From Actinomadura opuntiae (GTDB lineage: Bacteria; Actinomycetota; Actinomycetes; Streptosporangiales; Streptosporangiaceae), in NCBI RefSeq assembly GCF_030283205.1, contig NZ_JASNWF010000004.1:124001-188000 (forward strand): a DNA stretch of 64,000 nucleotides. The letters run 5' to 3'. The position numbers were made by a program, and so were the translations under genes. Below, piece after piece: positions 1 to 8,914 of the stretch (its first letter is position 1; each line of letters begins with the position of its first letter). The notes under the pieces were generated by a model. It ran no database searches. It saw only the letters and a list, made by a program, of their open reading frames with translations, and was not told the DNA's origin.

Positions 1-53
1 AAGGACCGCCCCCGGCGGCATGCGCGATCACCGAGCTGAGAAGGGGGCAGGCC

Positions 54-2243
54 GTGAACGACGTCCCGCAGGAACCGGAGCCGGCCGACCGCCCGGAGGA
101 CGTCGAACCCGAACCGGGCCGCACGGCCACCGCCGAGTTCCGCATCCCGGCGCCCGCCCCGGCGAAGAACGCCTCGCTGACCAGGCCCGACATCCGGCGC
201 CCGGACAAACCGGCCGAGCCCGCCGAAGACACCGAGGACACCGAGCCCGCCGAAGACGCGGCGGACGACGCCGAACCGGCCGGCGAGGAGGCGGACGCGC
301 CGACCCCGCAGGAAGACGAGGACTCCGAGGAGACGCCCGAGCAGGACGCGCCGCCGGAGGCGGAGGACGCGGACGCGAAGGCGGAGGAGAGTCCCGAGGA
401 CGCGGAGGAAGAAGAGCCGGAGGCGGACGCCGCGCAGACCGTCCCGGAAAAGGGCGCTGAGCGGGCCGAAACCGCGCCGGACGCGGACACCGTTCCTGAG
501 CAGGACGCGCCTCCCGTCCCACCGGAAGACGACGAGCCCGCGCAGGAACCGGCGGACGAACCCGCTGCGGCCCGCGAGCCGGAAGACGAGCCGGAGGCGT
601 CCCCGGAGGAGGAGCCGGACGGGCCCGAGGCGACCGACGCGGAGGAGGACGAGCGGCCCGAGGCGTCCGCGGAGGCGGCACCGGAGTCGCGAGCGGAGTC
701 GCCCGCCGCGGTGACGCGGGTCGAGCGGCTGCCCACCTCATGGGAGGTGCCCGCGCCGAAAGACGCCGCCGCGCAGGAGCCGGCGGCGCCGCCGCGGCCG
801 GGCGGGCAGGAGTGGTGGGAGACGCCGCGCCAGAGCCCCGGACCGGCGGGATGGGAGGCGCCGCAGCAGGCGCCGGCGGGCGAGTTCCGGCCCGACTCCA
901 TCCGGTGGGACGCGGCGCCAGGCGCGACGCCGCCAGGACCGACGCCGCAGAACGCGGCGGCGCCTGTGCGGCCCGTCCAGAGCGGCCCCTGGGAGGTCGC
1001 CGCACCGCGGCCGCCCGCTCCGGCCCCGCCCATGGCCCAGACGGAAGAGCGGCCGAAGCGGCGGCGCGGGCTCATCGTCCTCATAGCGGCGCTGGTGCTG
1101 GTCGTCGGGGTGGTGGCCGGGCAGCTGATCCGGCCGGTTCCGGATCCGACCGTGAAGCTGGACCTGGCGTCCAGCCACGTCTTCAAGGGAGCGGCGCCCT
1201 CGCTGCCGTGGCCGGCGGTCGGGCAGTCGGCGGTGTACGTGGACGGCCTGGGGGCGATGGGATCGTCCGGCGGGTCCGCGCCGACGCCGACGGCGAGCGT
1301 CGCGAAGGTGATGACGGCGTTCGTGTACCTGCGCGACCATCCGCTGAAGACGGGTGAGGCGGGGCCGGTGCTGGCGGTGTCGCCGCAGGGGGTGGCGGAG
1401 ATCCCGGCCCGCAAGAAGCGCGGGGAGTCGCTGCTCGGGATCACGGCGGGGCAGCGGCTGACCGAGCGCAAGGCGCTGGAGGCGCTGCTGATCATCTCGG
1501 CGAACGACCTGGCGCACGAGCTGGCCCGCTGGGACGCGGGCGGCGACCAGCCGTTCGTCGCGAAGATGAACGCGGCGGCGCGGGAGCTGGGGATGACCAG
1601 CACCCGCTACACCGATCCGAGCGGGTACGACTCGCGGACGGTCAGCACCGCCGCCGACCAGGTGAAGCTGCTGCGGGCGGCGATGAAGGTCCAGGCGTTC
1701 ACCGAGATCGTGAACCGGCGGGCGTACGTGCCCGATGACGGCAGCCCGGCGCGTCCGGGCGGGAACATCCTGGTCGGGCAGTACGGGGTGGTCGGCGGGA
1801 AGACCGGCTACACCGACGCGGCCGGCGGGAACTTCGTGTTCGCGGCGCGCAAGCGGGTCGCCGGCGTGCCGACGCTGATCCTCGGCGCGGTGATGGGGCA
1901 GAAGTCGCCGAGCGCGATGGCGGCCGTGGAGGCGGGCGGGCGGCTCGTCGCGGCGGCGGAGAACGCGCTGACCCCGGCGACCCTGGCGGGGAAGGGCGCC
2001 AGGGTCGGCGAGGTCGACGACGGGCTCGGCGGGACGACGCCACTGCGCGCCGCGTCCCCGGTGACGGTCGTGGGGTGGCCGGGGCTGCGGGTGCCGGTTG
2101 CGGTGCGGGGCGACCCGCCGCACCAGGGCGGTGCCGGTGAGCGGGTCGCGTCGGTCACGGCCGGTGCGGCGGACGTGCCGCTGGTGCTCGGCGCGAAGCT
2201 GGACGAGCCGTCCTACCTGAAGCGCCTGATCAGGCTGAACTAG
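54..2243 (+). CDS. D-alanyl-D-alanine carboxypeptidase (PBP5-like) with long acidic N-terminal region
   Basis: A penicillin-binding D,D-carboxypeptidase that trims the terminal D-Ala of peptidoglycan stem peptides outside the membrane. The 729-residue product has about 330 cytosolic residues very rich in Glu, Asp, Ala and Pro, then basic residues and one membrane segment (about residues 340-362, LIVLIAALVLVVGVVAGQLI), then the S11 catalytic domain. All three motifs are present: SVAK (SxxK), SAN in SANDLAHEL, and KTG in GGKTGYTDAAGG. The GTG start follows a purine-rich stretch. The long acidic leader is unusual against the usual signal-peptide form and resembles disordered tails of actinobacterial divisome proteins. 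Its role is unknown. The stop codon overlaps that of the convergent neighbour. Confidence 0.93.
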   Translation: MNDVPQEPEPADRPEDVEPEPGRTATAEFRIPAPAPAKNASLTRPDIRRPDKPAEPAEDTEDTEPAEDAADDAEPAGEEADAPTPQEDEDSEETPEQDAPPEAEDADAKAEESPEDAEEEEPEADAAQTVPEKGAERAETAPDADTVPEQDAPPVPPEDDEPAQEPADEPAAAREPEDEPEASPEEEPDGPEATDAEEDERPEASAEAAPESRAESPAAVTRVERLPTSWEVPAPKDAAAQEPAAPPRPGGQEWWETPRQSPGPAGWEAPQQAPAGEFRPDSIRWDAAPGATPPGPTPQNAAAPVRPVQSGPWEVAAPRPPAPAPPMAQTEERPKRRRGLIVLIAALVLVVGVVAGQLIRPVPDPTVKLDLASSHVFKGAAPSLPWPAVGQSAVYVDGLGAMGSSGGSAPTPTASVAKVMTAFVYLRDHPLKTGEAGPVLAVSPQGVAEIPARKKRGESLLGITAGQRLTERKALEALLIISANDLAHELARWDAGGDQPFVAKMNAAARELGMTSTRYTDPSGYDSRTVSTAADQVKLLRAAMKVQAFTEIVNRRAYVPDDGSPARPGGNILVGQYGVVGGKTGYTDAAGGNFVFAARKRVAGVPTLILGAVMGQKSPSAMAAVEAGGRLVAAAENALTPATLAGKGARVGEVDDGLGGTTPLRAASPVTVVGWPGLRVPVAVRGDPPHQGGAGERVASVTAGAADVPLVLGAKLDEPSYLKRLIRLN

Positions 2244-3724
2244 CCGGCGTAGAGGGCGGACAGGAAGCGAACGAGCAGGGCCTCGCGGGTGGCCGGCGGC
2301 AGGCCGTTGAGGACGGTGTTGACGACGGCCATCTCGGGTCCGGCGCCGTCGAGGTCGACGCCGACGGCGGCGAGGAGGCCGGTGAACCCGGCGTCGTCGA
2401 GGCCGTCCAGGTCCAGGTCGGCGAGCGCGGCGAGGAGGTCGGCCGGCACGTCGGGCGGGCCGGATGCGCGGGCGGCCTTGGCGGCGTCGGCGAGCGCGGA
2501 CAGCAGCGCGTCGACGTCGCTGACGCCGGTGAGGGTGAAGTGCAGGTTCGGCGGGACGCCCTGGTAGGCGAGCTGCGGCTGGAAGAACCAGCCGCGGGCG
2601 CGGGCCTCGTCGGCGATGGTGAAGACGTCGAGGGCGGGGTCGTCGGAGGCGACGGCGACGAGCGGAACGGCCGGGTCGCCGAGGACGTACAGTCCCGCGA
2701 TGCCGGCGATGCCCGCGATGAACCGTTCGGCGGTGTCCATGGCGGTCGCGGCGAGGTCGCGGTAGCCCTGCGCGCCGACCGCGTTGAGCGTGGCCCAGGC
2801 GGCGCCGAGCGGGCCGGCGCTCTTGCTGCTCTGGACGCCGGCGTTGATGACGGTGTAGCCGGGCCATTCGGCGGACGCGAAGTAGGCGGCCCGGCGGACC
2901 GACTCGTCCGCGAACAGCACGACGGACGCGCCCTTCGGCGCGTACCCGTACTTGTGCAGGTCGCAGGAGATGGACGTGACGCCGGGCACCGACAGGTCGA
3001 ACGGCGGGACGGGACGTCCGAGGTCGCGCAGCCAGGGCAGCACCCAGCCGCCGACGCACGCGTCAACATGGCACAGCACCCCGGCGGACGCGGCGACACC
3101 GGCGATCTCCTCGACCGGGTCCATGACGCCCTGCGGGTAGGACGGCGCGGACGCGACGACCAGGACGGTGTCGGGCGTGATCGCGGCGGCGACGGCCGCC
3201 GGGTCGGCGCGGAAGTCGCCGTCCACCGGGATGTGGTCGGCGTCGAGGCCGAGGTAGTGCGCGGCCTTGTGGAACGCGGGGTGCGCGGTGGTGGGCAGGA
3301 CGATCCGGGGCCGTCCGGCGACCGGCCGGGCGTCGCGGGCCGCCTTCACCGCGAGCATGATCGACTCGGTGCCGCCGCTGGTGAAGATGCCGGTGCCGCC
3401 GCCGAGCTTGGCCGCGACGGTGGAGACGATGCGGCGCTCCAGCGCGACGATGCTGGGGAACGCGGTCGGATCGAGGCAGTTGACCTCGAGCATCTCCCGG
3501 AAGGCGGTGGCGGCGAGGTCGTGCACGGCCTCGCGTCCGGTGTCGTACACGTAGGCGGTGACGTGGCCGCCGCGCACGGGCAGGTCGGCGTCGCGGAGCC
3601 GGGCGAGCTCGGCGAGCAGGTCGGCGCCCGCGCGGCCGTGCTCCGGGAGAACGGATTCAGTACCGCTCGAGGGGGGACGACCCCCCGCGCCCCCCGGGGC
3701 GACTTCGTCGGATTCAGACGGCAT
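2240..3724 (-). CDS. PLP-dependent sphingosine-1-phosphate-lyase-like decarboxylase
   Basis: A fold-type I PLP enzyme of the group II decarboxylase / sphingosine-1-phosphate lyase family. The family hallmarks are visible in order: TSGGTESIMLAVKAARD, HPAFHKAAHYLGL, SAPSYPQGVMDPVEEIA, HVDACVGGWVLPW, and SCDLHKYGYAPKGAS, where Lys258 is the predicted Schiff-base lysine. Eukaryotic S1P lyases split phosphorylated long-chain bases; the substrate of this soluble bacterial form cannot be read from sequence. About 60 extra residues follow the catalytic domain. The ATG start lies inside the end of the upstream MFS gene (11-base overlap), so the two are probably translated together and the transporter may handle its substrate or product. 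Confidence 0.85.
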   Translation of the reverse strand: MPSESDEVAPGGAGGRPPSSGTESVLPEHGRAGADLLAELARLRDADLPVRGGHVTAYVYDTGREAVHDLAATAFREMLEVNCLDPTAFPSIVALERRIVSTVAAKLGGGTGIFTSGGTESIMLAVKAARDARPVAGRPRIVLPTTAHPAFHKAAHYLGLDADHIPVDGDFRADPAAVAAAITPDTVLVVASAPSYPQGVMDPVEEIAGVAASAGVLCHVDACVGGWVLPWLRDLGRPVPPFDLSVPGVTSISCDLHKYGYAPKGASVVLFADESVRRAAYFASAEWPGYTVINAGVQSSKSAGPLGAAWATLNAVGAQGYRDLAATAMDTAERFIAGIAGIAGLYVLGDPAVPLVAVASDDPALDVFTIADEARARGWFFQPQLAYQGVPPNLHFTLTGVSDVDALLSALADAAKAARASGPPDVPADLLAALADLDLDGLDDAGFTGLLAAVGVDLDGAGPEMAVVNTVLNGLPPATREALLVRFLSALYAG

Positions 3725-5060
3725 GGGGCTGTGCTTCCTCGCTCGTTCGGTGGGCGGCGGCGAGCCGGCGGTAGGCCAGCAGGAGGGGGACGGCCAGCAG
3801 GAACAGCAGGGCCGGGATGATCGTGAACCCGACGGTCAGCCCGGTGAGCGCCGAGCCCGTCTGGTGGACGGGCTCGTCCAGGTCGGACGACCGGAACGAC
3901 GACACGGCCAGCACCAGCGCGAACACGCCGGGGCCGAGGGCGAGCGCGCCCGTCTCGGCGGCCGTCCACAGGCCGGTGAACGCGCCGGCCTGGGCCTGCC
4001 CGGTGCGTCCCTTGTCGGCGTGGACGGTCTCGGGCAGCAGCGACAGCGGGAACAGCTGGACGGCGGCGTAGCAGACGCCGGTCAGCCCCGCGAGGACGAG
4101 CACGCCGGGACGGGATCCGGAGGAGATCGCCGGGTAGGACGCGAACCCGGTGACGGCGAACATCGCGAGCGCCGTGACGTAGCAGGGGACGATCCCGTAC
4201 CGGACGGACATCTTCCGCCACAGCGGGACGGCGAACGCGCTCGGCCCGACCATGCACACGAACATCGCCGAGGTGAGGCCGTAGTCGTCCAGCCGGTAGG
4301 TCGCGACGTACGGGGCGCCCGCCAGCATGATGGCGACGGCGAGGGTGTGCGCGGCGTAGCCGCCGAGCAGCGCGAAGAACGGGCGGTTGCCGCGCGCGGC
4401 GCGCAGCGCGGCGGCGAGGCCGAGCGGGCGCGGGCCGGGCGTGGAGGGGATCCACCGGTTGGCCAGTGCGCTGGTGATCAGCGCGGCGCCCATCACGACG
4501 CCGATCACGGCGCCCATCAGCGCGTATCCGGCGCGTCCTCCCCCGGCGGAGTCGGACAGGGCGGGCGCGAGGCCGCCCGCGACGAGGATGCCGACGGTCA
4601 GGCACACGACCCGCCACGCCATCGCCCGGCCGCGCTCGGACGGCAGGTCGGAGATCTCGGCGGGCAGCGCGACGTACGGCACCTGGAAGCAGGCGAACGC
4701 GCTCGCGGCCAGCAGGAACGTCACCGCGGCCCAGCCCGCGCCGAAGCCCGGCGAGTCCACCGGGACGGCGAACATGGCGGCGAACAGGAACGGCAGCGTC
4801 GCGCCGCCGACCAGCAGCAGCCGGGTGCGGCGGCCCGTCCGGACGGCCTCGCGGTCGCTGGCGGCGCCGACGATCGGGTTCAGCACCACGTCCCACGCCT
4901 TCGGGACGACCAGGACCGCGCCCGCGATGGCGGCCGAGACGCCGAGTACGTCGGTCAGGTAGTACAGGAGCAGCAGGCCGGGGACGGCGGAGAACACGCC
5001 GGTGCCGACCGAGCCTATGCCGTAGCCGAGCAGCCGCCGCCGGGCGAGCGCGGCGCTCAC
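3714..5060 (-). CDS. MFS transporter, GPH (glycoside-pentoside-hexuronide) cation symporter type
   Basis: A 448-residue membrane transporter with about twelve hydrophobic segments. The N-terminal half (LLGYGIGSVGTGVFSAVPGL, then KAWDVVLNPIVGAASDRE) fits the GPH family, whose members move sugars or other solutes with Na+ or H+. The substrate is not predictable. The GTG start at 5060 shares GTGA with the stop codon of the upstream TetR gene, and the 3' end overlaps the start of the PLP lyase gene, so the order TetR, transporter, lyase is one operon. The reading frame stays open further upstream, but that part runs antiparallel through the TetR gene and is not credible. Confidence 0.85.
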   Translation of the reverse strand: MSAALARRRLLGYGIGSVGTGVFSAVPGLLLLYYLTDVLGVSAAIAGAVLVVPKAWDVVLNPIVGAASDREAVRTGRRTRLLLVGGATLPFLFAAMFAVPVDSPGFGAGWAAVTFLLAASAFACFQVPYVALPAEISDLPSERGRAMAWRVVCLTVGILVAGGLAPALSDSAGGGRAGYALMGAVIGVVMGAALITSALANRWIPSTPGPRPLGLAAALRAARGNRPFFALLGGYAAHTLAVAIMLAGAPYVATYRLDDYGLTSAMFVCMVGPSAFAVPLWRKMSVRYGIVPCYVTALAMFAVTGFASYPAISSGSRPGVLVLAGLTGVCYAAVQLFPLSLLPETVHADKGRTGQAQAGAFTGLWTAAETGALALGPGVFALVLAVSSFRSSDLDEPVHQTGSALTGLTVGFTIIPALLFLLAVPLLLAYRRLAAAHRTSEEAQPHAV

Positions 5061-5677
5061 GACGCGTCGCCCAGGTTCAGGCCCGCGGTGACGATGCGGC
5101 GCAGGTTGGCGCGGAACCGGGCCAGCGCGGCGGCGTCGTCCATGCCGTGGCGGCGGCCGTCGGCGCGCAGGACTCCGCCGCGCGCGAACCCGTGCGTGCA
5201 CCAGACGACGGTCCAGGCGACGTACTCGACGTCGACCTCGTCGGCGGCGCCTTCGGGCAGGACCTTGGCGACGGCGTCGACGACGGTCTCCATCAGCGGC
5301 CGGACGTAGGTGTTCTCCAGGTCGGCGACGTCGGCGGCGTCCGACAGCCACCGGTGCATCCACAGCCCGGGGATCTCGGGGTGGGCGGCGCAGAAGTCGA
5401 CGTAGCGGTCGACGACGGCGAGGATCCCGGCCGCGTCGGGCGTCATCTCGGCGACGGCCGTCGCCAGGGCGGCGCGTTCGGCCTGGTGGGCGCGTTCCAT
5501 GACGGCGAGGTAGAGGTCGCGCTTGCCGCCGGCGTGGTAGGCGACGGTGGCGATGTTGAGCCCCGCCGCTTCGGCGATCATGCGGGTGGAGGTGCCGTCG
5601 TAGCCGAGGGCGGCGAACAGCCGGGTCGCCGCGTCGAGGACGCGCTCCCGGCCGGAGTCGCTGGTCATGCCGCACAC
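5057..5677 (-). CDS. TetR/AcrR family transcriptional regulator
   Basis: A 206-residue regulator with a typical N-terminal TetR helix-turn-helix (ERVLDAATRLFAALGYDGTSTRMIAEAAGLNIATVAYHAGGKRDLYLAVMER, read in parts) and a variable helical ligand-binding domain. First gene of the operon with the GPH transporter and PLP lyase, which it probably represses. The frame opens at GTG 5677; an in-frame ATG at 5668 (MTSDSGRERVL) is an equally good start. No clear palindrome was found in the short upstream region. Confidence 0.9.
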   Translation of the reverse strand: MCGMTSDSGRERVLDAATRLFAALGYDGTSTRMIAEAAGLNIATVAYHAGGKRDLYLAVMERAHQAERAALATAVAEMTPDAAGILAVVDRYVDFCAAHPEIPGLWMHRWLSDAADVADLENTYVRPLMETVVDAVAKVLPEGAADEVDVEYVAWTVVWCTHGFARGGVLRADGRRHGMDDAAALARFRANLRRIVTAGLNLGDAS

Positions 5678-5765
5678 CGTAGGGCGCCCGCCGCGTCTCC
5701 GTCAATCGTTTGATGGAGAGCCGCGGACGGGGTGGCCGCCGGGGCCGCGGCCGGGGCGGCGGCCG

Positions 5766-7124
5766 CTACTCGGCGGCGGCGGTGTCGGGGTCGCGGCGGC
5801 GCGGGCCGTCCAGCGGGATCACGTCCCCGCCCGCCCGGCCCTCCGGCGGGGTGGTGAGCCAGACGGTCAGCACCATCTCCATCTCCAGCCGCGTCTCCGG
5901 GTCGTACAGCCGCTCGCCGAACAGCTCCTCGAGCTGGTGCAGCCGGTACCGGACGGTCTGCGGGTGGACGTGCAGCCGGGTCGCGACCTCGGTGGCGTTG
6001 AACCCGTTCTGCAGGCACGACAGCAGCGTCCGCATCAGCCGCTCGCGGTGCCGCGGCCGGACGGTCTTCAGCGGCGCGAGCCGCAGGTCGGCGACGGCGC
6101 GAACCAGCTCCTCGTCCTTGAACACGACGAGCGTCGGCATGTGCTCGGCGCAGCGGATCAGCCGGTCGGACGCCAGGATGCCGCGGCGGGCCAGCGGCAG
6201 CGCCTCGCGCGCCCAGCGCAGCGACTTCGCGGCGTCCTCGGTGCGGACGGTCGGGCCGAGCGCGGCGACCCAGTTGCGCAGCGCCGACTCCAGCATCCGG
6301 CCGCGTCCGGGGCCCTCCGGGTCGGGGACGAGCAGGCACGGCTCGCGCCGGTTGACGTCGGCGAGGACGTCCGGCGGCAGCGACGGGTGCGAGAACGGCT
6401 GCTGCCCCCGCTCGTACAGCACGACCGCGGCGACCGTCCGGGGGACGCGCCACTGCGCGAGCCGGGCGAGGTCGGCGACGGCCTGCGGCGCGGCGGGCGG
6501 CTCGGCGAGCAGCATGTCCAGCAGCCGGCGGCGGCGGTGCTCCAGCTCGCCGGCCTCCTGCTCGCGGGCCTTGGTGTACCCCTCGGTGGCGGCGCGGGCG
6601 ATCTCGTCGAGGAACGCGAAGATCGCCTCGGCGATGCTGGCGAGGGTGCGGCGGGAGATGTTGTAGCGCTCGGACTCCGAGGCGAGCCGGCGCCAGGCCA
6701 CGCGGGCGCCGAGCCGCAGCGAGGTCTGCAGGATGTCGAGGTTGCGGCCCTCGCGGGCCTCGGCCCAGCCGATCTCCCGGTAGACGGAGGCGACCGCCTC
6801 CCAGGAGCTCTCCGGGTCCATGATCAGGTCGACGAACTGCCGCAGCGCGCCCTCCACCGCGGCCCGGACGAGCCGCGCGTACTCCTCGTCCTGCGGGCGC
6901 GAGTACTCGGGGATCCCGGCGAGGATCTCCTCGATCATCTCCTCGGCGAGGGCCTCCAGGTGCGGCCGGAACATCTCCGACAGCTCGCTCGGCACCCCGG
7001 CCCACGGCTTCAGCGGCGAGCGCCCGCCCCCGTCCGGGGAGGACGGCGCCCCGGGCCCCGCGGGCCCCTGCGCTCCCCCGGACCCCCCGGGCCCGCCGGC
7101 AAAAGCTTTCAGGCTCGTCGTCAC
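5766..7124 (-). CDS. PucR/CdaR-family transcriptional regulator
   Basis: A 452-residue protein ending in the PucR C-terminal helix-turn-helix (NGFNATEVATRLHVHPQTVRYRLHQLEELFG), a domain found in regulators of purine, diacid and amino-acid metabolism. The N-terminal two thirds is helical and resembles the RsbRD-like region of actinobacterial PucR-type regulators. The GTG start at 7124 is supported by GGGAGG seven bases upstream. Transcribed alone; its target is not obvious. The small-residue-rich stretch after residue 10 (GGPGGSGGAQGPAGPG) is probably a flexible linker. Confidence 0.85.
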   Translation of the reverse strand: MTTSLKAFAGGPGGSGGAQGPAGPGAPSSPDGGGRSPLKPWAGVPSELSEMFRPHLEALAEEMIEEILAGIPEYSRPQDEEYARLVRAAVEGALRQFVDLIMDPESSWEAVASVYREIGWAEAREGRNLDILQTSLRLGARVAWRRLASESERYNISRRTLASIAEAIFAFLDEIARAATEGYTKAREQEAGELEHRRRRLLDMLLAEPPAAPQAVADLARLAQWRVPRTVAAVVLYERGQQPFSHPSLPPDVLADVNRREPCLLVPDPEGPGRGRMLESALRNWVAALGPTVRTEDAAKSLRWAREALPLARRGILASDRLIRCAEHMPTLVVFKDEELVRAVADLRLAPLKTVRPRHRERLMRTLLSCLQNGFNATEVATRLHVHPQTVRYRLHQLEELFGERLYDPETRLEMEMVLTVWLTTPPEGRAGGDVIPLDGPRRRDPDTAAAE

Positions 7125-7264
7125 CTTCGCACCTCCCGCCCCCGATCGGGTTCGGACCTCGGGGCCATTCGGAAGCTACCGAGCCCGAACCGGGCGGGCT
7201 GCACGATCGGGCACGCATTGCGGTCCGGCGCTTATAAGACGACTGACAAACCGTTCATCGGAAT

Positions 7265-7894
7265 CTACGTCCGCCGGGCGCCCGGTCCCGCGAGCACGGC
7301 GGCGGCGCCGAGGCCGAGGTAGACGAACCCGGTGGCGTACCGCTGGCGGCGGCGGAACGCGGGGCGGGCCCGCAGCCAGCCGCCGAGCGCCCCGGCGGCG
7401 AACGCGTAGACCAGGTCGGCGGCCAGCCCGATCAGCGCGGTGACCAGCCCCATCCCCACGATCTGCGCCGGGACCGCGCCGGCCCGCGGATCGACGAACT
7501 GCGGCAGGAACGCCAGGAAGAACAGCACGACCTTGGGGTTCAGGACGTTCACCAGCACGCCGTCGAGGTAGACGCGGTGCAGCGGCCGGGGCTCGAGGCG
7601 CGGCCCGTCCTCGCCGTCGCGGGCGCGGAGCGTCCGGTAGGCGAGGAACACCAGGTAGGCGGCGCCCGCGTAGCGCAGGACACCGAACGCGGTGGCGGAC
7701 GCGGCGACGAGCGCCGACAGCCCGGCGGCCGCGGCGGCGATGTGCACGAGCATGCCGGACTCCACGCCGAGGGCGGACGCGACGCCGGCGCGCCGCCCCT
7801 CCCCGATGCTGCGGGTGGTGATGTAGAGGTGGTTCGGTCCGGGGATCGCGACGAGGGCGGCCGCGGCGAGCAGGAACAGCAGTGGGTGCGTCAC
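7265..7894 (-). CDS. LysE family amino-acid exporter
   Basis: A 209-residue membrane protein with about six hydrophobic segments and the LysE/RhtB signature near the N terminus (IPGPNHLYITTRSIGEGRRAG). LysE-family proteins export amino acids or related small molecules by proton antiport; the substrate here is unknown. GTG start. It lies 81 bases downstream of, and in the same direction as, a TetR gene, with the near-repeat CCAATAGG / CCAATGGG in the gap, so it may be co-transcribed or controlled by that regulator. Confidence 0.85.
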   Translation of the reverse strand: MTHPLLFLLAAAALVAIPGPNHLYITTRSIGEGRRAGVASALGVESGMLVHIAAAAAGLSALVAASATAFGVLRYAGAAYLVFLAYRTLRARDGEDGPRLEPRPLHRVYLDGVLVNVLNPKVVLFFLAFLPQFVDPRAGAVPAQIVGMGLVTALIGLAADLVYAFAAGALGGWLRARPAFRRRQRYATGFVYLGLGAAAVLAGPGARRT

Positions 7895-7975
7895 CCGGGG
7901 AACGCTACGAGCGCGATGGTTCGTCCGGGAGAGCCAATAGGGCGCGCGAAAACAGGACCAATGGGCGCGACCGGG

Positions 7976-8587
7976 TCAGGCGGGCGTCGCGTCCGCCAGC
8001 GCCCCGGCCAGCACCAGCCGCCCGGACGTGCGGACCATGTCCCTGATCTCCTCGGTGGGCCGGCGCAGCGAGGCCAGGCTGACCAGGGCGGCGAGCAGGA
8101 TGTGGCCGAGCACGACCTCCACCTCGTCGCGCGCGGGCACCGGCTCGCCGATCGCGGCCGACAGCCGGTCGCGGACGAACAGGAACAGCACCGTGCGCGC
8201 GTCGTCGACGCTGGAGTCGTCGGAGGTCACCGCCTGGATGATGGCCGAGGTCAGGGTCCGCTCCTGCGCCGCCACCTCGACGATCCGCTCCAGCAGCGCG
8301 GTGAGCCGCTCGACCGGGGTGTCGCCGACGGCCAGCGCGTCGATGTCGCCGGTGATGCGGTGCGCCCAGGTCGCGGCGACCTCGGTGAGCAGGTGGTCCT
8401 TGGTGGCGAAGTAGCGGTACACGGTCGCGCGGGCCACCCCGGCGCGGTCCGCCACGTCGTGCATCGTGACGGCCGGGTAGCCGCCCTCGCGCGCGAGATC
8501 GCGCGCCGCGTCGATCAGCCGCTCGCGCCTGGCCTGCTGATCCTTGGTCAGCGTCCGCGTGACGGTGAACCGCACATCGCCGCTCAA
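7976..8587 (-). CDS. TetR family transcriptional regulator
   Basis: TetR-type regulator with the DNA-binding region TMHDVADRAGVARATVYRYFATKDHLLTEV read across residues about 40-70, and a C-terminal domain of the TetR_C type. The frame is open to GTG 8626, but a TTG at 8587 preceded by GAGGAGG at good spacing is the better start (203 residues). A perfect 12-base palindrome about 140 bases upstream is a candidate operator. Placed just upstream of the LysE exporter on the same strand. Confidence 0.87.
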   Translation of the reverse strand: MSGDVRFTVTRTLTKDQQARRERLIDAARDLAREGGYPAVTMHDVADRAGVARATVYRYFATKDHLLTEVAATWAHRITGDIDALAVGDTPVERLTALLERIVEVAAQERTLTSAIIQAVTSDDSSVDDARTVLFLFVRDRLSAAIGEPVPARDEVEVVLGHILLAALVSLASLRRPTEEIRDMVRTSGRLVLAGALADATPA

Positions 8588-8914
8588 AACGCCTCCTCGC
8601 TGTGACCGTCCCCCATTCTCCCGCACGTTCGGCCGTTTCGCGCCGCCGGGCGGGGGCCGGGCGGCCCGGTGCGGCCGGTTCCGGTTCGGGTACCTACCGC
8701 TTGCTTGGCGGCGACGTTAGTTTAGACGGCCGTCTCATGCCAGTGCGTCACCGGACGGCGACGCGCGGCTTCCTCGGCCGCCCCTCCCGCGCTCCCCCGC
8801 CTGACCGGCGCCATTGTCACCGGCGGAACGCCTGGCCGCCGCGCGGTGCGCGCTCGCATGGTGGCCGGGTGTGGCCGTCCCCCTCCAGGCGCGTCACCCC
8901 TGTGGTTGCCCAGT
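8588..8914. other. Non-coding gap upstream of the TetR gene
   Basis: No credible gene was found here; the open frames are out of character in codon use. It holds the TTG-start ribosome site of the TetR gene at its left edge and the palindrome at 8724-8735. The right side lies behind the stop codon of the hydrolase gene. Confidence 0.6.
8724..8735. promoter_or_regulatory. Palindromic candidate TetR operator
   Basis: AGACGGCCGTCT is a perfect 12-base palindrome flanked by AT-richer sequence (TTAGTTT on the left, CATG on the right), which stands out in this GC-rich DNA. It lies about 140 bases upstream of the TetR start at 8587. Palindromes of this AGAC...GTCT form are common TetR-family targets, so self-repression is likely but unproven. 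Confidence 0.5.

Noticed and set aside
1..53. Tail of a gene upstream of the carboxypeptidase
   Set aside because: One frame runs to a TGA at 37-39, but twelve Arg-rich codons are too few to identify anything.
738..3059. A 773-codon minus-strand frame crossing the carboxypeptidase and lyase genes
   Set aside because: It runs across two real genes of opposite direction and has a low-complexity Arg-rich translation.
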